A stretch of DNA of 37,070 nt from Candidatus Rokuibacteriota bacterium (GCA_003220315.1 QHSA01000060.1:1-37070), one strand, 5' to 3'; shown: positions 23,103-32,644, numbered from the stretch's first letter. The notes: a model not told the origin generated them from the letters alone. A program made the numbers and translations.

Positions 23103-24719
23103 TTACACACTCTCCCAGCGCGTCCGCGCCGAACGCTGAGCGCGCTGCGGCCCCGGCGGCTCCCGGAGGCGCGAGAGCCCGTCCAGAGGGACGCCGATCC
23201 AGCCCGGGCGATGGTCGATCTCGTATCGGACCTCGTAGAGCGCCTTGTCCAGCTCGAACGCGGCCAGGGCCCGCTCGAGCGCGAGCCGCGACCCCGGGAG
23301 GAGTCGCACGGGCGCGCGCGCCAGGACCTCGACGTACGCGTCGAGGAACGCGCCCGTCGCGAGCTGGCGCCACGCGGCCCGAGCCGCGGCGAATTCGTCC
23401 GACGATCCGAACGCCGTCGCGGCCGCATAGTCGAATGAGCGCAGCATCCCCGCCACGTCCGTGAGGGGCGACTGCTTCAACCGCCGCTCCGCCGGCGGGC
23501 GGTCGGGCTCGCCCTCGAAGTCGAGGATGACGAAGCCGTCGTCGGTGCGGAGTGTCTGGCCGAGATGGTAGTCGCCGTGGATCCGGATCTTCGCGCAGCC
23601 CGCGTCCGCGAGCGCGTCCAGGCCGCGCACGCGCGGGAGCAGCGCTCCCTCGCCCGCGGCGAGCGCGCGCGTCTGGTCCCTCAGCTCCGGTGGGACACGG
23701 TCGAGGCGCGCCCGGACCGCCTCGCACGTGCGCCGCACGTCCGCCGCGACGCGCCTGCCCCAGGCGCCCGTGTCGGCCGCCGTGATCGGTTCCGGAGCGA
23801 AGACCGGGTCGGCGGCGTCCGAGGCGAGCGCGTTGTGCAGGCCGCCCGTGAGCGCACCCAGGCGGCGGAGGGCGTCCAGCATGCTCGCCGCGGAGGCTTC
23901 GACGAACGCGCCGAGCCGGGAGGCGTCGATCGGCTCATGCTGCGCCCGGGTGGTGATGACGACGTCCCGAAGACCGCGGAGCTGCTCGAGCGCCCATTCC
24001 CACCCGCCGCCGTGGTTCGGAACGTAGCGCTGGAGGATGGCGAGGGTCGCCGCGGGGCCCGCGGCCGGGACGTACTCGATCGCCCCGGCGACCGGGGGCA
24101 CGTGCGCGAAGCCGACGCGTGAGGTCAGGAAGGCGCCGATCTCGTAGTCGAGGCTCTCCCCCGGCTCGACCCGCCGGAGCGCCTTGAGGACGAAGCGATC
24201 GCCGTAGACCACCGACGTGTTGGACTGCTCGACGCTGAGGCGCCGGGGCACCAGCGCGGCCGCCTGCGCGAGGGTGGGGGCGCCGTCCCCCCTGACGAAG
24301 CGGAGGCGGCCGCGCGTGCTCGACACGCTCGTCCCCCGCCCGAACCCCTCGAGCAGCGCGCGACAGAAGAGGGGATCGTCGAACGCGTCCTCGGCGCGCA
24401 CGGACGTCTCGGCCAGATCGAGCGGGAGCGAGAGGGCGCCGCGCGGCGCGGCGCCCGCGCGGAGGACGAAGGCCACGAGGTACCGCTCGTCGGCGCCCGC
24501 GCCGAAGGCGACGTCGACGAGGCCGAGCCAGCCGCGCTCACCGAGCCGCGCCCAGTCGGCGGCCCTCACGGCGGCGATGGCGCGCCCCTTGCTCCCGAAC
24601 CACCGCTGGCGCGGCAGGAGGCGGGGAAGCTCCGCGGCGACCGTGCGGTCGAGCGCCTCCTCGACGCGCGCGGGCGACGGCGCCCGCGCCGGGCTAGATG
24701 GCCGTGCTCTCGATCCCAT
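23103..24719 (-). CDS. mak: Maltokinase-like protein
   Basis: 538 residues. The N-terminal cap starts [18 protein letters not shown], the maltokinase/TreS-C signature. The kinase half has [24 protein letters not shown] (ATP-binding Lys), the catalytic loop [28 protein letters not shown], and [13 protein letters not shown]. It phosphorylates maltose to maltose-1-phosphate. In many actinobacteria this feeds GlgE to make alpha-glucan, but no glgE is in the window. ATG 24719 overlaps the treS 3' end by 26 bases. In many genomes TreS and maltokinase are fused; here they are separate and coupled. Confidence 0.93.
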   Translation of the reverse strand: MGSRARPSSPARAPSPARVEEALDRTVAAELPRLLPRQRWFGSKGRAIAAVRAADWARLGERGWLGLVDVAFGAGADERYLVAFVLRAGAAPRGALSLPLDLAETSVRAEDAFDDPLFCRALLEGFGRGTSVSSTRGRLRFVRGDGAPTLAQAAALVPRRLSVEQSNTSVVYGDRFVLKALRRVEPGESLDYEIGAFLTSRVGFAHVPPVAGAIEYVPAAGPAATLAILQRYVPNHGGGWEWALEQLRGLRDVVITTRAQHEPIDASRLGAFVEASAASMLDALRRLGALTGGLHNALASDAADPVFAPEPITAADTGAWGRRVAADVRRTCEAVRARLDRVPPELRDQTRALAAGEGALLPRVRGLDALADAGCAKIRIHGDYHLGQTLRTDDGFVILDFEGEPDRPPAERRLKQSPLTDVAGMLRSFDYAAATAFGSSDEFAAARAAWRQLATGAFLDAYVEVLARAPVRLLPGSRLALERALAAFELDKALYEVRYEIDHRPGWIGVPLDGLSRLREPPGPQRAQRSARTRWESV

Positions 24720-26373
24720 ACGGCTCCTCCGCGCCGTCGGACCGATCGAGTCGGAACCAGTAGAACCCGTGTGGCCCGACGCTCACGACGTAGGGGGCCG
24801 CCTGGATCGGGGGGAAGACCGTGTCGCCGAGGATCTCGATCGGCCTGACCCCGGCGAACTCGGCGAGGTCGAGCTCCGCGGGCTGCGGCGCCCCCGACAG
24901 GTTGGCGACGATCAGCACCGTCTCGCGCCCGTGCCGCCGGAGGTACGCGAGGACCTTTTGGTTGCGCGGTCGCAGGAACGCGATCGTGCCGCGGCCGAAC
25001 ACCGGCGAGGTGCGGCGCGCGGCGATCAGCCGCCGCATCGTGCTGAGGAGCGAGGCGGGCTGCCGCGCCTGTGCGGCGACGTTCACCGCCTGGTAGCCGT
25101 AGACGGGATCGGCGATCACGGGCAGGTAGAGCGTCCCCTCGGCCGCCGTCGAGAAGCCCCCGTTCCGGTCGCTCGACCACTGCATCGGCGTGCGCACGCC
25201 GTTGCGGTCGCCGAGGTAGACGTTGTCACCCATCCCGATCTCGTCGCCGTAGTAGATGATCGGGCTGCCCGGCAGCGTGAGCAGCAGACAGTTCAGCAGC
25301 TCGATCCGCCGCCGGTCGTTGTCGACGAGCGGCGCCAGCCGCCGGCGGATCCCGAGGTTGAGCTTCATCTCTGGATCTTGGGCGTACGCGTAGTACATGA
25401 AGGCGCGCTCCTCGTTGGTCACCATCTCGAGCGTCAGCTCGTCGTGGTTCCGGAGGAAGAGCCCCCACTGGCACCCGGGCGGGATCGGCGGCGTGTGCGT
25501 GTAGATGTCCACGATCGGCCGTCGCTCCTCGAGGCGGAGCGCCATGTACAGGCGCGGCATCAGCGGGAAGTTGAACGCCATGTGGAACTCGTCGCCGTCG
25601 CCGAAGTAGGGGCGCACGTCCTCCGGCCACTGGTTCGCCTCCGCCAGCAGGAGCCGGTCGCCGCCGTACTCGTGGTCGATGACCGCGCGGAGCTCTTTCA
25701 GGACGGCGTGAGTCTCGGGCAGGTTCTCGCAGCTCGTGCCGTCGCGCTCCACGAGGTACGGGACCGCGTCACAGCGGAAGCCGTCCAGGCCGCGGTCGAG
25801 CCAGAAGCGCATGACGTCGAGCATCGCGCGGCGGACCGTGGGGTTGTCGTAGTTGAGGTCGGGCTGGTGGCTGAAGAACCGGTGCCAGTAGTACGCCTTG
25901 CGCTGCGGGTCCCACGTCCAGTTCGACTTCTCCGCGTCCACGAAGATGACGCGCGCGTCCGTGTAGCGCCGGTCGGTCGCGTCCCAGACGTAGTAGTCCG
26001 CGTAGGGCGACGCGGGATCGGCGCGTGAGGCCTGGAACCACGGGTGCGCGTCCGAGGTGTGGTTCATGACCAGGTCGGCGATCACCCGGAGGCCACGCGC
26101 GTGGGCGGCGTCGAGGAACTTCTGGAAGTCCTCGAGCGTGCCGTACGCGGGATGGACCGCGAAGAAGTCGGCGATGTCGTACCCGTCGTCGCGCAGCGGC
26201 GAGGCGTACATCGGCAGGATCCAGAGACAGTCGACGCCGAGCTCGGCCAGGTAGTCGAGCCGCTCGGTCAGTCCGGCGAAGTCGCCGACGCCGTCGCCGT
26301 TGCCGTCCATGAACGCCTTGACGTGGACCTCGTAGAAGACGGCGTCCTTGTACCAGTCGCGCGCGGCGGTCAT
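24694..26373 (-). CDS. treS: Trehalose synthase (maltose alpha-D-glucosyltransferase)
   Basis: 559 residues. It has the GH13 barrel with TreS signatures: [15 protein letters not shown] (7-21), the nucleophile Asp202 in [10 protein letters not shown], acid/base Glu245 in [11 protein letters not shown], and Asp311 in [12 protein letters not shown]. It interconverts maltose and trehalose by intramolecular rearrangement. It is shorter than the 600-residue actinobacterial form, mainly in the C-terminal domain. ATG 26373 is chosen because [15 protein letters not shown] follows at once. Repeat E fills most of the 61 bases between the previous stop and this ATG, and no Shine-Dalgarno site is seen in it. 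Confidence 0.96.
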   Translation of the reverse strand: MTAARDWYKDAVFYEVHVKAFMDGNGDGVGDFAGLTERLDYLAELGVDCLWILPMYASPLRDDGYDIADFFAVHPAYGTLEDFQKFLDAAHARGLRVIADLVMNHTSDAHPWFQASRADPASPYADYYVWDATDRRYTDARVIFVDAEKSNWTWDPQRKAYYWHRFFSHQPDLNYDNPTVRRAMLDVMRFWLDRGLDGFRCDAVPYLVERDGTSCENLPETHAVLKELRAVIDHEYGGDRLLLAEANQWPEDVRPYFGDGDEFHMAFNFPLMPRLYMALRLEERRPIVDIYTHTPPIPPGCQWGLFLRNHDELTLEMVTNEERAFMYYAYAQDPEMKLNLGIRRRLAPLVDNDRRRIELLNCLLLTLPGSPIIYYGDEIGMGDNVYLGDRNGVRTPMQWSSDRNGGFSTAAEGTLYLPVIADPVYGYQAVNVAAQARQPASLLSTMRRLIAARRTSPVFGRGTIAFLRPRNQKVLAYLRRHGRETVLIVANLSGAPQPAELDLAEFAGVRPIEILGDTVFPPIQAAPYVVSVGPHGFYWFRLDRSDGAEEPYGIESTAI

Positions 26374-26423
26374 TGTACCGAGGACCGCGAGCCCGGCTCG
26401 CTTCGTGGGTGGCCTGCTGTCGG
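26373..26423 (+). repeat. Dispersed repeat, locus E, abutting the treS start codon
   Basis: On the + strand: TTGTACCGAGGACCGCGAG, CCCGGCTCGCTTC, GTGGGTGGCCTG, CTGTCGG. The TTGTA edge is at 26373-26377, so on the - strand the repeat ends in GGTACAATG, where ATG starts treS. The arrangement mirrors that at 2241: antisense repeat, edge on the start codon. It lies between the second glycosyltransferase and treS. Confidence 0.9.
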
Positions 26424-26434
26424 CACGAGTGGCC

Positions 26435-27694
26435 TCATCGCCACCGCTCCACGAGGTAGCGCTTGTGCCGCTCGAAGGCCTCGCCCACTCCGTCCAGATG
26501 GGTCTCGGCGGCCCCGACGTCGCGGTCCCGCGTCGCGACGACGAACGCGGCGGTGCGGCCGAGGTAGAGCGGGACGAAGGAGCGCAGCAGGTGCTCACGG
26601 TAGACGACGTTGTAGTGGTGGCCGAGCGCGAAGTCGTAGACCACCCGCGCCCACAGCTCGTCCGGGAACCGGAACCGCGCCGCGCTGCCCGCGTCGAGGC
26701 TCAGGACGTCGCCGAGCGTCTCGGGCGCCAGGATGTGCTCCCAGATCGTGCCGAGATCCCGCAGGCCGCGCCGGAACGCGCCCACCATGCGGTCCACGTC
26801 GAGCGCCACGGGCTCCACAGACGACGGCGCCGGCGCGCCCGCGGTGGGGACCGGCTCGCTGCCACGGATGTCGAGCCACAGGTCGTCGTATCCGCCCATG
26901 ACGGCAAAGAGTCCCCCGACCGCCTGAACGACCATCGTCGGGAGGTCCGGCGTCAGGGTCCGCGACGTCGCGCGCCGGTGGCCGAGCCACGCCTCCCAGA
27001 CGGCGAAGCCCTCGGCGATCGCGGTCCCCTCGACCCAGAGGTCGGTCTGGTTCGTTCCGGGCGCGGGCCACCGCGGGTCGGCGAGCAGCCGATCGAGCAG
27101 CCCAGCGGAGAGCGCCCGGGCGCCCGCCAGCGGCTGGTGCAGCCGTCGTCCGAAGAGCGCCCGGACCAGCGGCGCCAGCACGAGATTCGTGATCGTGCCG
27201 TCGTACCGGTGGCGCGCGTACACCGGGACCACGAGGTCGGCCTTCTGCTCGAGGACGGGACGGAGGAGACGCTCGAGCCACTCGTCGGCCGCCGAGGTCA
27301 CGTCGGCCTCGAGCAGGCCGAGGCCGCGCGCACCGAGCCGCCGGGCGACGGCAAAGGTGAGACGGAGCGCGGCGCCGCGCGCGGGCACGCCGTGGAAGGG
27401 CACGGCGACGCGCTGGGCGAGGGGCGTCGCGTGACGGGCGCGGACGAGGGGGAGCCCGGCCGCCGCGAGTAGATCCGGCGTGCCGTCCGTCGAGCCGGCG
27501 TCGGCGTTGATCAGCACGGCCCGGGCGCCGGCGAAGTGACGCTCGAGACCCGCGCGGACGACCTTGGCCACGGCCGGGACGGTCTCCGCGTTGTTGTACG
27601 TGAGCACGCCGATCGCGATCTCGCACGGTGCGACACCCTCGAGCTCAGGCTCGACGTCGGGCGGCAGCGCGAACCCCGGGGCGCGGTCCGTCAT
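26435..27694 (-). CDS. GT-A fold glycosyltransferase of unknown acceptor
   Basis: 419 residues. [22 protein letters not shown] (25-46) and [15 protein letters not shown] give a GT2-like nucleotide-sugar fold. [31 protein letters not shown] and [13 protein letters not shown] recall GpgS (GT81) and mannosylglycerate synthase-type enzymes, but the likeness is only partial and the usual DxD is replaced by EAD (LLEADVTS). Between the TreT-like gene and treS, overlapping both contexts (ATGA with the former), it probably makes a related glucosyl solute. Substrate unknown. A C-terminal helical part (about 310-419) ends in KRYLVERWR. Confidence 0.78.
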   Translation of the reverse strand: MTDRAPGFALPPDVEPELEGVAPCEIAIGVLTYNNAETVPAVAKVVRAGLERHFAGARAVLINADAGSTDGTPDLLAAAGLPLVRARHATPLAQRVAVPFHGVPARGAALRLTFAVARRLGARGLGLLEADVTSAADEWLERLLRPVLEQKADLVVPVYARHRYDGTITNLVLAPLVRALFGRRLHQPLAGARALSAGLLDRLLADPRWPAPGTNQTDLWVEGTAIAEGFAVWEAWLGHRRATSRTLTPDLPTMVVQAVGGLFAVMGGYDDLWLDIRGSEPVPTAGAPAPSSVEPVALDVDRMVGAFRRGLRDLGTIWEHILAPETLGDVLSLDAGSAARFRFPDELWARVVYDFALGHHYNVVYREHLLRSFVPLYLGRTAAFVVATRDRDVGAAETHLDGVGEAFERHKRYLVERWR

Positions 27695-28881
27695 CGCGCG
27701 AGGTGGATCATGAGCGCCAGGAAGTCCGTGAGGTGGCGCGTGATGAGAAACGACCGCCGCACGTGCTCTCGGCCGGCCGCGCCCATCCGGGGGATCAGCT
27801 CCGGATTGTTGAGGAGGTGGCGGATCCGGAACGCCGCGCCCTCGACCGTGTAGACCGTGTAGCCCGTCGCGTTGGGGATGATCTGCTGCGCCAGACCGCC
27901 GGCGTAGCCACCGATCACGGGCTTGCCCTTCCACATCGCCTCGGCGGGGCCGAGCTCGAACCCCGCACGCACCGACTTCTGCAAGACGATCGTGGCCGCG
28001 CGCTGGAGCGCGTTGATCTGACGGTACGCCTCCGCCGGCAGCTCGAGCACGAGGACGTCGGGGTCCTCGCGGGCGGCCTCCCGAAGCTCGTTTCCGATCT
28101 CGACCCGATCCGGCTCGTCGCCGCCCGTGCCCGCCAGGACGAGCCGCACGTCGTGGTGCTTCTTCACCAGCCGATAGGCGTTCACGACGCCGATCGGGTC
28201 GTCACCGTGGGTGAACGATCCGATCTGAACGAGCAGCGGTTTGTCCCGGACCACACGGAGCGACGTCAGGATGTCCGTGAGCTCGCGCGGCGACAGCTCG
28301 CGGTTCTTCTCCGACAGCGGGTCGATGGACGGCTCGACGACGTACATCGGGATCCCGAGGCGGCCCTCGAATCCCGGCAGCGAGAAGACCGCGGCGTCGT
28401 ACTGGTCGGCGAACTGCCGGAAGAAGGACCAGGCGGCCGGACGCGCCGACGAGCAGTCGAAATGGCAGCGCCAGACCCACCGGCCGTCGGTCCGGTGGGT
28501 CACGAGGCTCGCCGGCTGGACGTCGTGGACCAGGACGAGGTCGGCGTCGAGCGCGAGCTTCTTGGCGTTCACCCGGTTCATCTCGACCCAGTGGGCGAGC
28601 CCCTCGTCGCTGAGCACGCGCTCCGCGCCCTCGAGCGTCGCCTGGAGCGTGCGCGCGGTCGCATAGTAGGCCTGATCGCCCCCCGTGATCTCCCAGCTCG
28701 TGTCGACGCCCAGGTCGCTCAGGATCGGGACGGCCGTGCGGAGGATCTCGGCTACGCCGCCGCCCAGCCGACCGCCGGTCAGGTTGAGGAACCGTCGACC
28801 CCGCACGCGCTCGGCCAATTTCTGGATCACGTCCACGGCGCCCGGCGGCGCCACCTGACGGTAGTCGTCGATCCGGCTCAC
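27691..28881 (-). CDS. treT: TreT-like trehalose glycosyltransferring synthase (GT4)
   Basis: 396 residues. The opening FLNLTGGRLGGGVAEILRTAVPILSDLGVDTSWEI (31-65) is the TreT signature, with the glycine loop GGGVAEIL. The GT-B C-terminal half has QIGSFTHGDDPIGVVNAYRLV, LVLAGTGGDEPDR and the nucleotide-sugar motif VRAGFELGPAEAMWKGKPVIGG. Characterised TreT joins NDP-glucose and glucose to make trehalose directly. GTG 28881 overlaps the DUF5752-like stop and its own stop overlaps the next ATG, so it is tightly coupled on both sides. A related retaining GT4 with another acceptor is possible. Confidence 0.88.
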   Translation of the reverse strand: MSRIDDYRQVAPPGAVDVIQKLAERVRGRRFLNLTGGRLGGGVAEILRTAVPILSDLGVDTSWEITGGDQAYYATARTLQATLEGAERVLSDEGLAHWVEMNRVNAKKLALDADLVLVHDVQPASLVTHRTDGRWVWRCHFDCSSARPAAWSFFRQFADQYDAAVFSLPGFEGRLGIPMYVVEPSIDPLSEKNRELSPRELTDILTSLRVVRDKPLLVQIGSFTHGDDPIGVVNAYRLVKKHHDVRLVLAGTGGDEPDRVEIGNELREAAREDPDVLVLELPAEAYRQINALQRAATIVLQKSVRAGFELGPAEAMWKGKPVIGGYAGGLAQQIIPNATGYTVYTVEGAAFRIRHLLNNPELIPRMGAAGREHVRRSFLITRHLTDFLALMIHLAR

Positions 28882-29543
28882 CCCCGCTCCTCCTCCAGCG
28901 CCCGGTCGACGAGCCTCAGGAGCCGCCCGCGGACCCGCTCGAGGGTCGTCAGGTACGGGTCGATCCGCTCGAATCGCTCGGCGAGCGCCGGCAGCTCGAG
29001 CGCGCCCCGGAGCCACTCGGCGAAGTCACCCGCACGGCGGCCACCCCGCGCCCGCGCCTCGACCGCGTGCAGATAGATCGCGGTCGCGTCGGCGGCCGCG
29101 AGGCCGGCGCGGAACTCCGCGAGCGTCGTCGCCGCGAGACCGAGCTCCACCTCGACGAGGTGGGAGCGCTGGAAGTGGAACGCCCGATCGAACTCGACAC
29201 GGAGGTCGCCGCCGCGCGCCCGGAGATGATCCTGGAGGATCGTCACGAGATGCTCGCGCAGCGCCTCGACGGTCGGGAACGCGAACGGATCGACGACGGC
29301 CAGACGCTCGGCGAGCGCGCGGTCGCCGATCTCGAGCGCGGCCCACCGCGCAAAGTCGTTGCCGTACGCGGTGGTGAACGGCCGGTGGCGGAGGAAGTAG
29401 CCGAAGGTGTGGAAGAAGACGGAGTCGGCCGGCACCTCGGCCACGCGATGCATCAGCTCGCGCTCGTCGAGCGCGTGCATGTCGAGCGTCTGTCGCAGCT
29501 CGACGCAGCCCACGAAGAGGAATGGGTGCGCGGCGGTACGCAT
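28878..29543 (-). CDS. DUF5752-like protein
   Basis: 221 residues, soluble and largely helical. Distinctive parts are FVGCVELRQTLDMHALDERELMHRVAEVP near the N-terminus, VFFHTFGYFLRHRPF near 45, and YGNDFARWAALEIGDRALAERLAVVDPF. I match this to DUF5752 by the histidine-rich FFHTFxYFLRHRPF segment, with moderate certainty. Four His residues near 45-55 could bind metal. Its start is 36 bases after otsB and it overlaps the TreT-like gene (GTGA), so it probably acts with the trehalose enzymes. Function unknown. Confidence 0.78.
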   Translation of the reverse strand: MRTAAHPFLFVGCVELRQTLDMHALDERELMHRVAEVPADSVFFHTFGYFLRHRPFTTAYGNDFARWAALEIGDRALAERLAVVDPFAFPTVEALREHLVTILQDHLRARGGDLRVEFDRAFHFQRSHLVEVELGLAATTLAEFRAGLAAADATAIYLHAVEARARGGRRAGDFAEWLRGALELPALAERFERIDPYLTTLERVRGRLLRLVDRALEEERG

Positions 29544-29579
29544 GGTCGGGCGATCGACCCCCCTCTCGACGGAATCGTG

Positions 29580-30353
29580 TCAGCCGAGCGCGACGGCGAG
29601 TCGGCGGAGCACGGCCTGCATCTCCCTGACGTCACGCACGCGGTAGTTCGCGGCGCTCGGTCCGTTGCCGACTCGGACGGTCAGCGCGCGCCCTTTCAGC
29701 GCGGCGAACGCCGCCTCGTCGGTGGCGTCGTCGCCCGCGTAGAGGACGACGCGACTGCCACGCGGGAGCGTCCGTCCGGCGCGGTGCACGATCCAGCGCG
29801 CGGCCTCGCCCTTGCTCCAGCGGACCCGTGGGACGAAGTCGAAAACCTCGCGACCGGCGATGAGCGCGAGGCCGGGGACGCCGCGGAGCACGCGCGTCAC
29901 GAGCTCGCGCACCGCGCCGCGCCGCGACGGCGCGACCCGCCGGTAGTGGAGGCTCACCGCGAGCCCCTTGAACTCGACGCGCGAGCCCGGGATCGCGTCG
30001 GCGGCGGCGGCCAGCGCGCGCCGCGCCGTGACGAGGCTGGTGGCGCGGACCCCCGGGTGACGGAAGGCGAGACCGCCGCCCCGGATCTCCAGCCCGTGGC
30101 ACCCACCGTAGATGACGTCGTCGAGGGCGACCCGGGCCCGGACGTCCGCCAGCGCGCGCCCCGAGAGGATCGCCAGGCGGGCCCGGTCGCTCGTCGCCAG
30201 ACGCTCGAGCGTCGTCCGCACCGACGGTGCCAAGACCGCCGCCTGCGGCGACGGCACGATCGGGGTCAGCGTCCCGTCGTAGTCGAGGATGGCCACCAGA
30301 CCGGCGCCGCACGCGAGCTCGCGCTCGAGACGCGTGAGGAGACGGGGCGGCAC
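29580..30353 (-). CDS. otsB: Trehalose-6-phosphate phosphatase
   Basis: 257 residues, HAD superfamily. DYDGTLTPI with nucleophile Asp24 and Asp26, the LAILSGRAL motif II region, the cap with YGGCHGLEIRG, RWSKGEAARWIV (motif III Lys) and YAGDDATDEAAF (motif IV acids). It removes phosphate from trehalose-6-phosphate. GTG 30353 follows the otsA stop by two bases, so the two are co-translated or coupled. Confidence 0.96.
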   Translation of the reverse strand: MPPRLLTRLERELACGAGLVAILDYDGTLTPIVPSPQAAVLAPSVRTTLERLATSDRARLAILSGRALADVRARVALDDVIYGGCHGLEIRGGGLAFRHPGVRATSLVTARRALAAAADAIPGSRVEFKGLAVSLHYRRVAPSRRGAVRELVTRVLRGVPGLALIAGREVFDFVPRVRWSKGEAARWIVHRAGRTLPRGSRVVLYAGDDATDEAAFAALKGRALTVRVGNGPSAANYRVRDVREMQAVLRRLAVALG

Positions 30354-30355
30354 GG

Positions 30356-32590
30356 TCAGGACGCCTTGACTCCCGGCGTCTCGACCGGGATTCGGGAGAG
30401 CTCGCTCAGGAGGAGCCCGGCCCAGCGGTAGATGTTGTGCTCGCTCACGACGTGGCGCATCCGCGTCATCCGCGCGCGCCGTTCGTCCTTGGGCATCTCC
30501 AGCGCGGTGCGGATCGCCTCGGCGGTCCCGGCGAGGTCGTACGGGTTGATGATCAGGGCGTCCCGCAGCTCGTGGGACGCGCCCGCGAACCGGCTCAGGA
30601 TGAGGACGCCGTCCTCGTCGTCGCGAACGGAGACGAACTCCTTGGCGACGAGGTTCATGCCGTCGTGGAGCGAGGTGACCATGCAGAAGTCCGCGTGGCG
30701 ATAGTAGGACCACACCTCCCGGTGCTCGTGGTGACCGGAGAGGTACACGATCGGCCGCCAGCCCTTGGTCCCGAGCCGCTGGTTCACCTCGCGGACGGTC
30801 GCCTCGACCTCGAGCGCGAGCTCCGCGTACCGCTTGATGGAGGTCCGGCTGGGCGCGCCGAGCTGGACGAACACCACGCGCTCGCGGTACTCGGGATAGC
30901 GCTCGAAGAACCACTGGAGCGCGCGGAAGCGCTCGGGGAGTCCCTTGGTGTAGTCCACCCGCTCGACGCCGACGCCGAGGAATTCGGCGGAGATCCCGAG
31001 CTCGCGCCTGAGCTCCTCGCGCGTGCGCTGCGGCGGATCGTCCACGAACTCGGGCGCGACACTGATCGGGAACGGCTTGACGGCGGTCACGCGCTCACCG
31101 CGGGTGACCGCGAAGTGTTCCCAGTCGATCCGTGTTTCGAGCGTGCGATCCACCGTCTCCAGAAAATTGTTGCAGTAGTACTGCGTGTGGAAGCCGACGA
31201 GATCGGCGCCCAGCATGCCGGCGAGCAGCTCCTGCTGCCACGGGCAGATCGCGAAGGCTTCGAAGTTCGGCCAGGGGATGTGCCAGAAGAGCGCGACGCG
31301 CGCATCGGGCCGCTCCGCCTTGACGAGCGCGGGCAGCGGCGCGAAGTGGTAGTCCTGGATCAGGACGAGCGGCTCCTCGGCGTTCTTGATCTCGTCGAGC
31401 ACCGTCCCGGCGAACCGGCGGTTCGCCTCGAGGTAGCTGGCCCAGTCGTCGGGCCGGAACACGGGCCGCGTGTGCACGATGTGGCACAGCGGCCAGAGCC
31501 CCTCGTTTGCGAACCCGTAGTAGTAGCCGTGCTCCTCCGCCGCCGTCAGCCACACCCGGCGCAGCGTGTAGCGCGGGTCGTCCTCCGGCACGGCGAGCCG
31601 CCCGCGCGCGTCCGCGGTCTCCCGGTCGGCGTCACCGCTCCCGTGAGCGACCCACACGCCGCCGCACGCACGCATCATCGGATCCATCGCGGTCACGAGC
31701 CCGCTGGCGGGCGTCAGCGTCTGGATCCGTCCCCCCTTTCGCACGTGGCTCACGGGCTCGCGGTTGGACACGACGACGAGCAGCCGGCCGCCGAGGCGGA
31801 GGTTGACGAACTGCTTGAGACGCTCCTCGGTCCAGACGGATTCGCCCGCCAGACGCAGGGCAGCCTCGTGCTCGGCCGCCGCGCGGGCCCGCTGCATGCT
31901 CCGCGCGAGCCCGGCGACCTCGCGCGCGAGCGGGCCGAAGACGTTCGTGTCGGGCACCTCCGGGGGCGGCACGTAGCGCCCGGCGCGGAGCGCCTTCGTC
32001 CACTCCGACATCTTCGCCATCGGGGCCGTCACGCTGCTGCGGACGAGGACCAGCGCGATGAGCGAGATCACGAGTGCCAGCGCGAGGAACCGGAGCGCGT
32101 TGCGCCACCAGAGGTCCCACTCCGCGGCCTGCAGGTGCTCGGCGTCGAGGAACACCGCCAGCGCGCCCACCGGCCGCTCGTCCTGCGTGAGCGGCGCCGC
32201 GTACACGTACGCCGGTCGGGCACCGACAACGCGAAAGCCCTGGCTCACGGCGTTGGTGGCGACGGCGTCGGTCACCTCGGGGAGCGACGGGGGGAGAAGC
32301 TTGGCGACTTCGGGGGTCGCGACCATCAGGCCGGCGAAGCGGTCGTAGACCGCGATCCCACGCGTCGGCCGGCCGAACTTCTTGAGGATGCGCTCGACGC
32401 CGACCGTCGAGCCGCGCGCGACCTGAGGCTCGATCGCCTCCTTGAGCCCCTCGCCCACGAGGACGGCGCGGCGCTTCAGATCGTCGAGGAGCCGCTCGCG
32501 CTCCTCGCGGATCTGGAGGAACGCGAACCCCCCGATGACGATCAGCACCGAGAGCCAGATGGCGCCGACGAGGCGAATCGTGAATTTCAT
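30356..32590 (-). CDS. otsA: Membrane-anchored OtsA: sensor/HAMP-like N-terminus fused to trehalose-6-phosphate synthase
   Basis: 744 residues against about 470 for a normal OtsA. Residues 8-27 are a membrane helix; 28-165 are an extracytoplasmic segment (PTRGIAVYDRFAGLMVATP...AYVYAAPLTQDERPVGALAVFLD) resembling a sensor domain; 166-183 are a second helix; 184-236 are a HAMP-like linker (SVTAPMAKMSEWTKALRAGRY...). The GT20 domain (268-735) is complete: VAHGSGD, HFAPLPALVK, FWHIPWPNFEAFAICPW, GFHTQYY, GVERVDYTKGLPERFRA and DGMNLVAKEFV. It makes trehalose-6-phosphate from NDP-glucose and glucose-6-phosphate at the membrane. ATG 32590 is needed for the first helix. An inner-membrane location with inside GT20 is inferred. 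Confidence 0.94.
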   Translation of the reverse strand: MKFTIRLVGAIWLSVLIVIGGFAFLQIREERERLLDDLKRRAVLVGEGLKEAIEPQVARGSTVGVERILKKFGRPTRGIAVYDRFAGLMVATPEVAKLLPPSLPEVTDAVATNAVSQGFRVVGARPAYVYAAPLTQDERPVGALAVFLDAEHLQAAEWDLWWRNALRFLALALVISLIALVLVRSSVTAPMAKMSEWTKALRAGRYVPPPEVPDTNVFGPLAREVAGLARSMQRARAAAEHEAALRLAGESVWTEERLKQFVNLRLGGRLLVVVSNREPVSHVRKGGRIQTLTPASGLVTAMDPMMRACGGVWVAHGSGDADRETADARGRLAVPEDDPRYTLRRVWLTAAEEHGYYYGFANEGLWPLCHIVHTRPVFRPDDWASYLEANRRFAGTVLDEIKNAEEPLVLIQDYHFAPLPALVKAERPDARVALFWHIPWPNFEAFAICPWQQELLAGMLGADLVGFHTQYYCNNFLETVDRTLETRIDWEHFAVTRGERVTAVKPFPISVAPEFVDDPPQRTREELRRELGISAEFLGVGVERVDYTKGLPERFRALQWFFERYPEYRERVVFVQLGAPSRTSIKRYAELALEVEATVREVNQRLGTKGWRPIVYLSGHHEHREVWSYYRHADFCMVTSLHDGMNLVAKEFVSVRDDEDGVLILSRFAGASHELRDALIINPYDLAGTAEAIRTALEMPKDERRARMTRMRHVVSEHNIYRWAGLLLSELSRIPVETPGVKAS

Positions 32591-32644
32591 GGCGCACGAC
32601 CCCGTCCCGGCCGGGAGGACCGGGAGCACCGAGGGTCTCTCGGA

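Noticed and set aside
26374-26598. Longer treS product starting near 26598
   Set aside because: The added residues are out-of-frame glycosyltransferase sequence and repeat; family sequence begins at ATG 26373.
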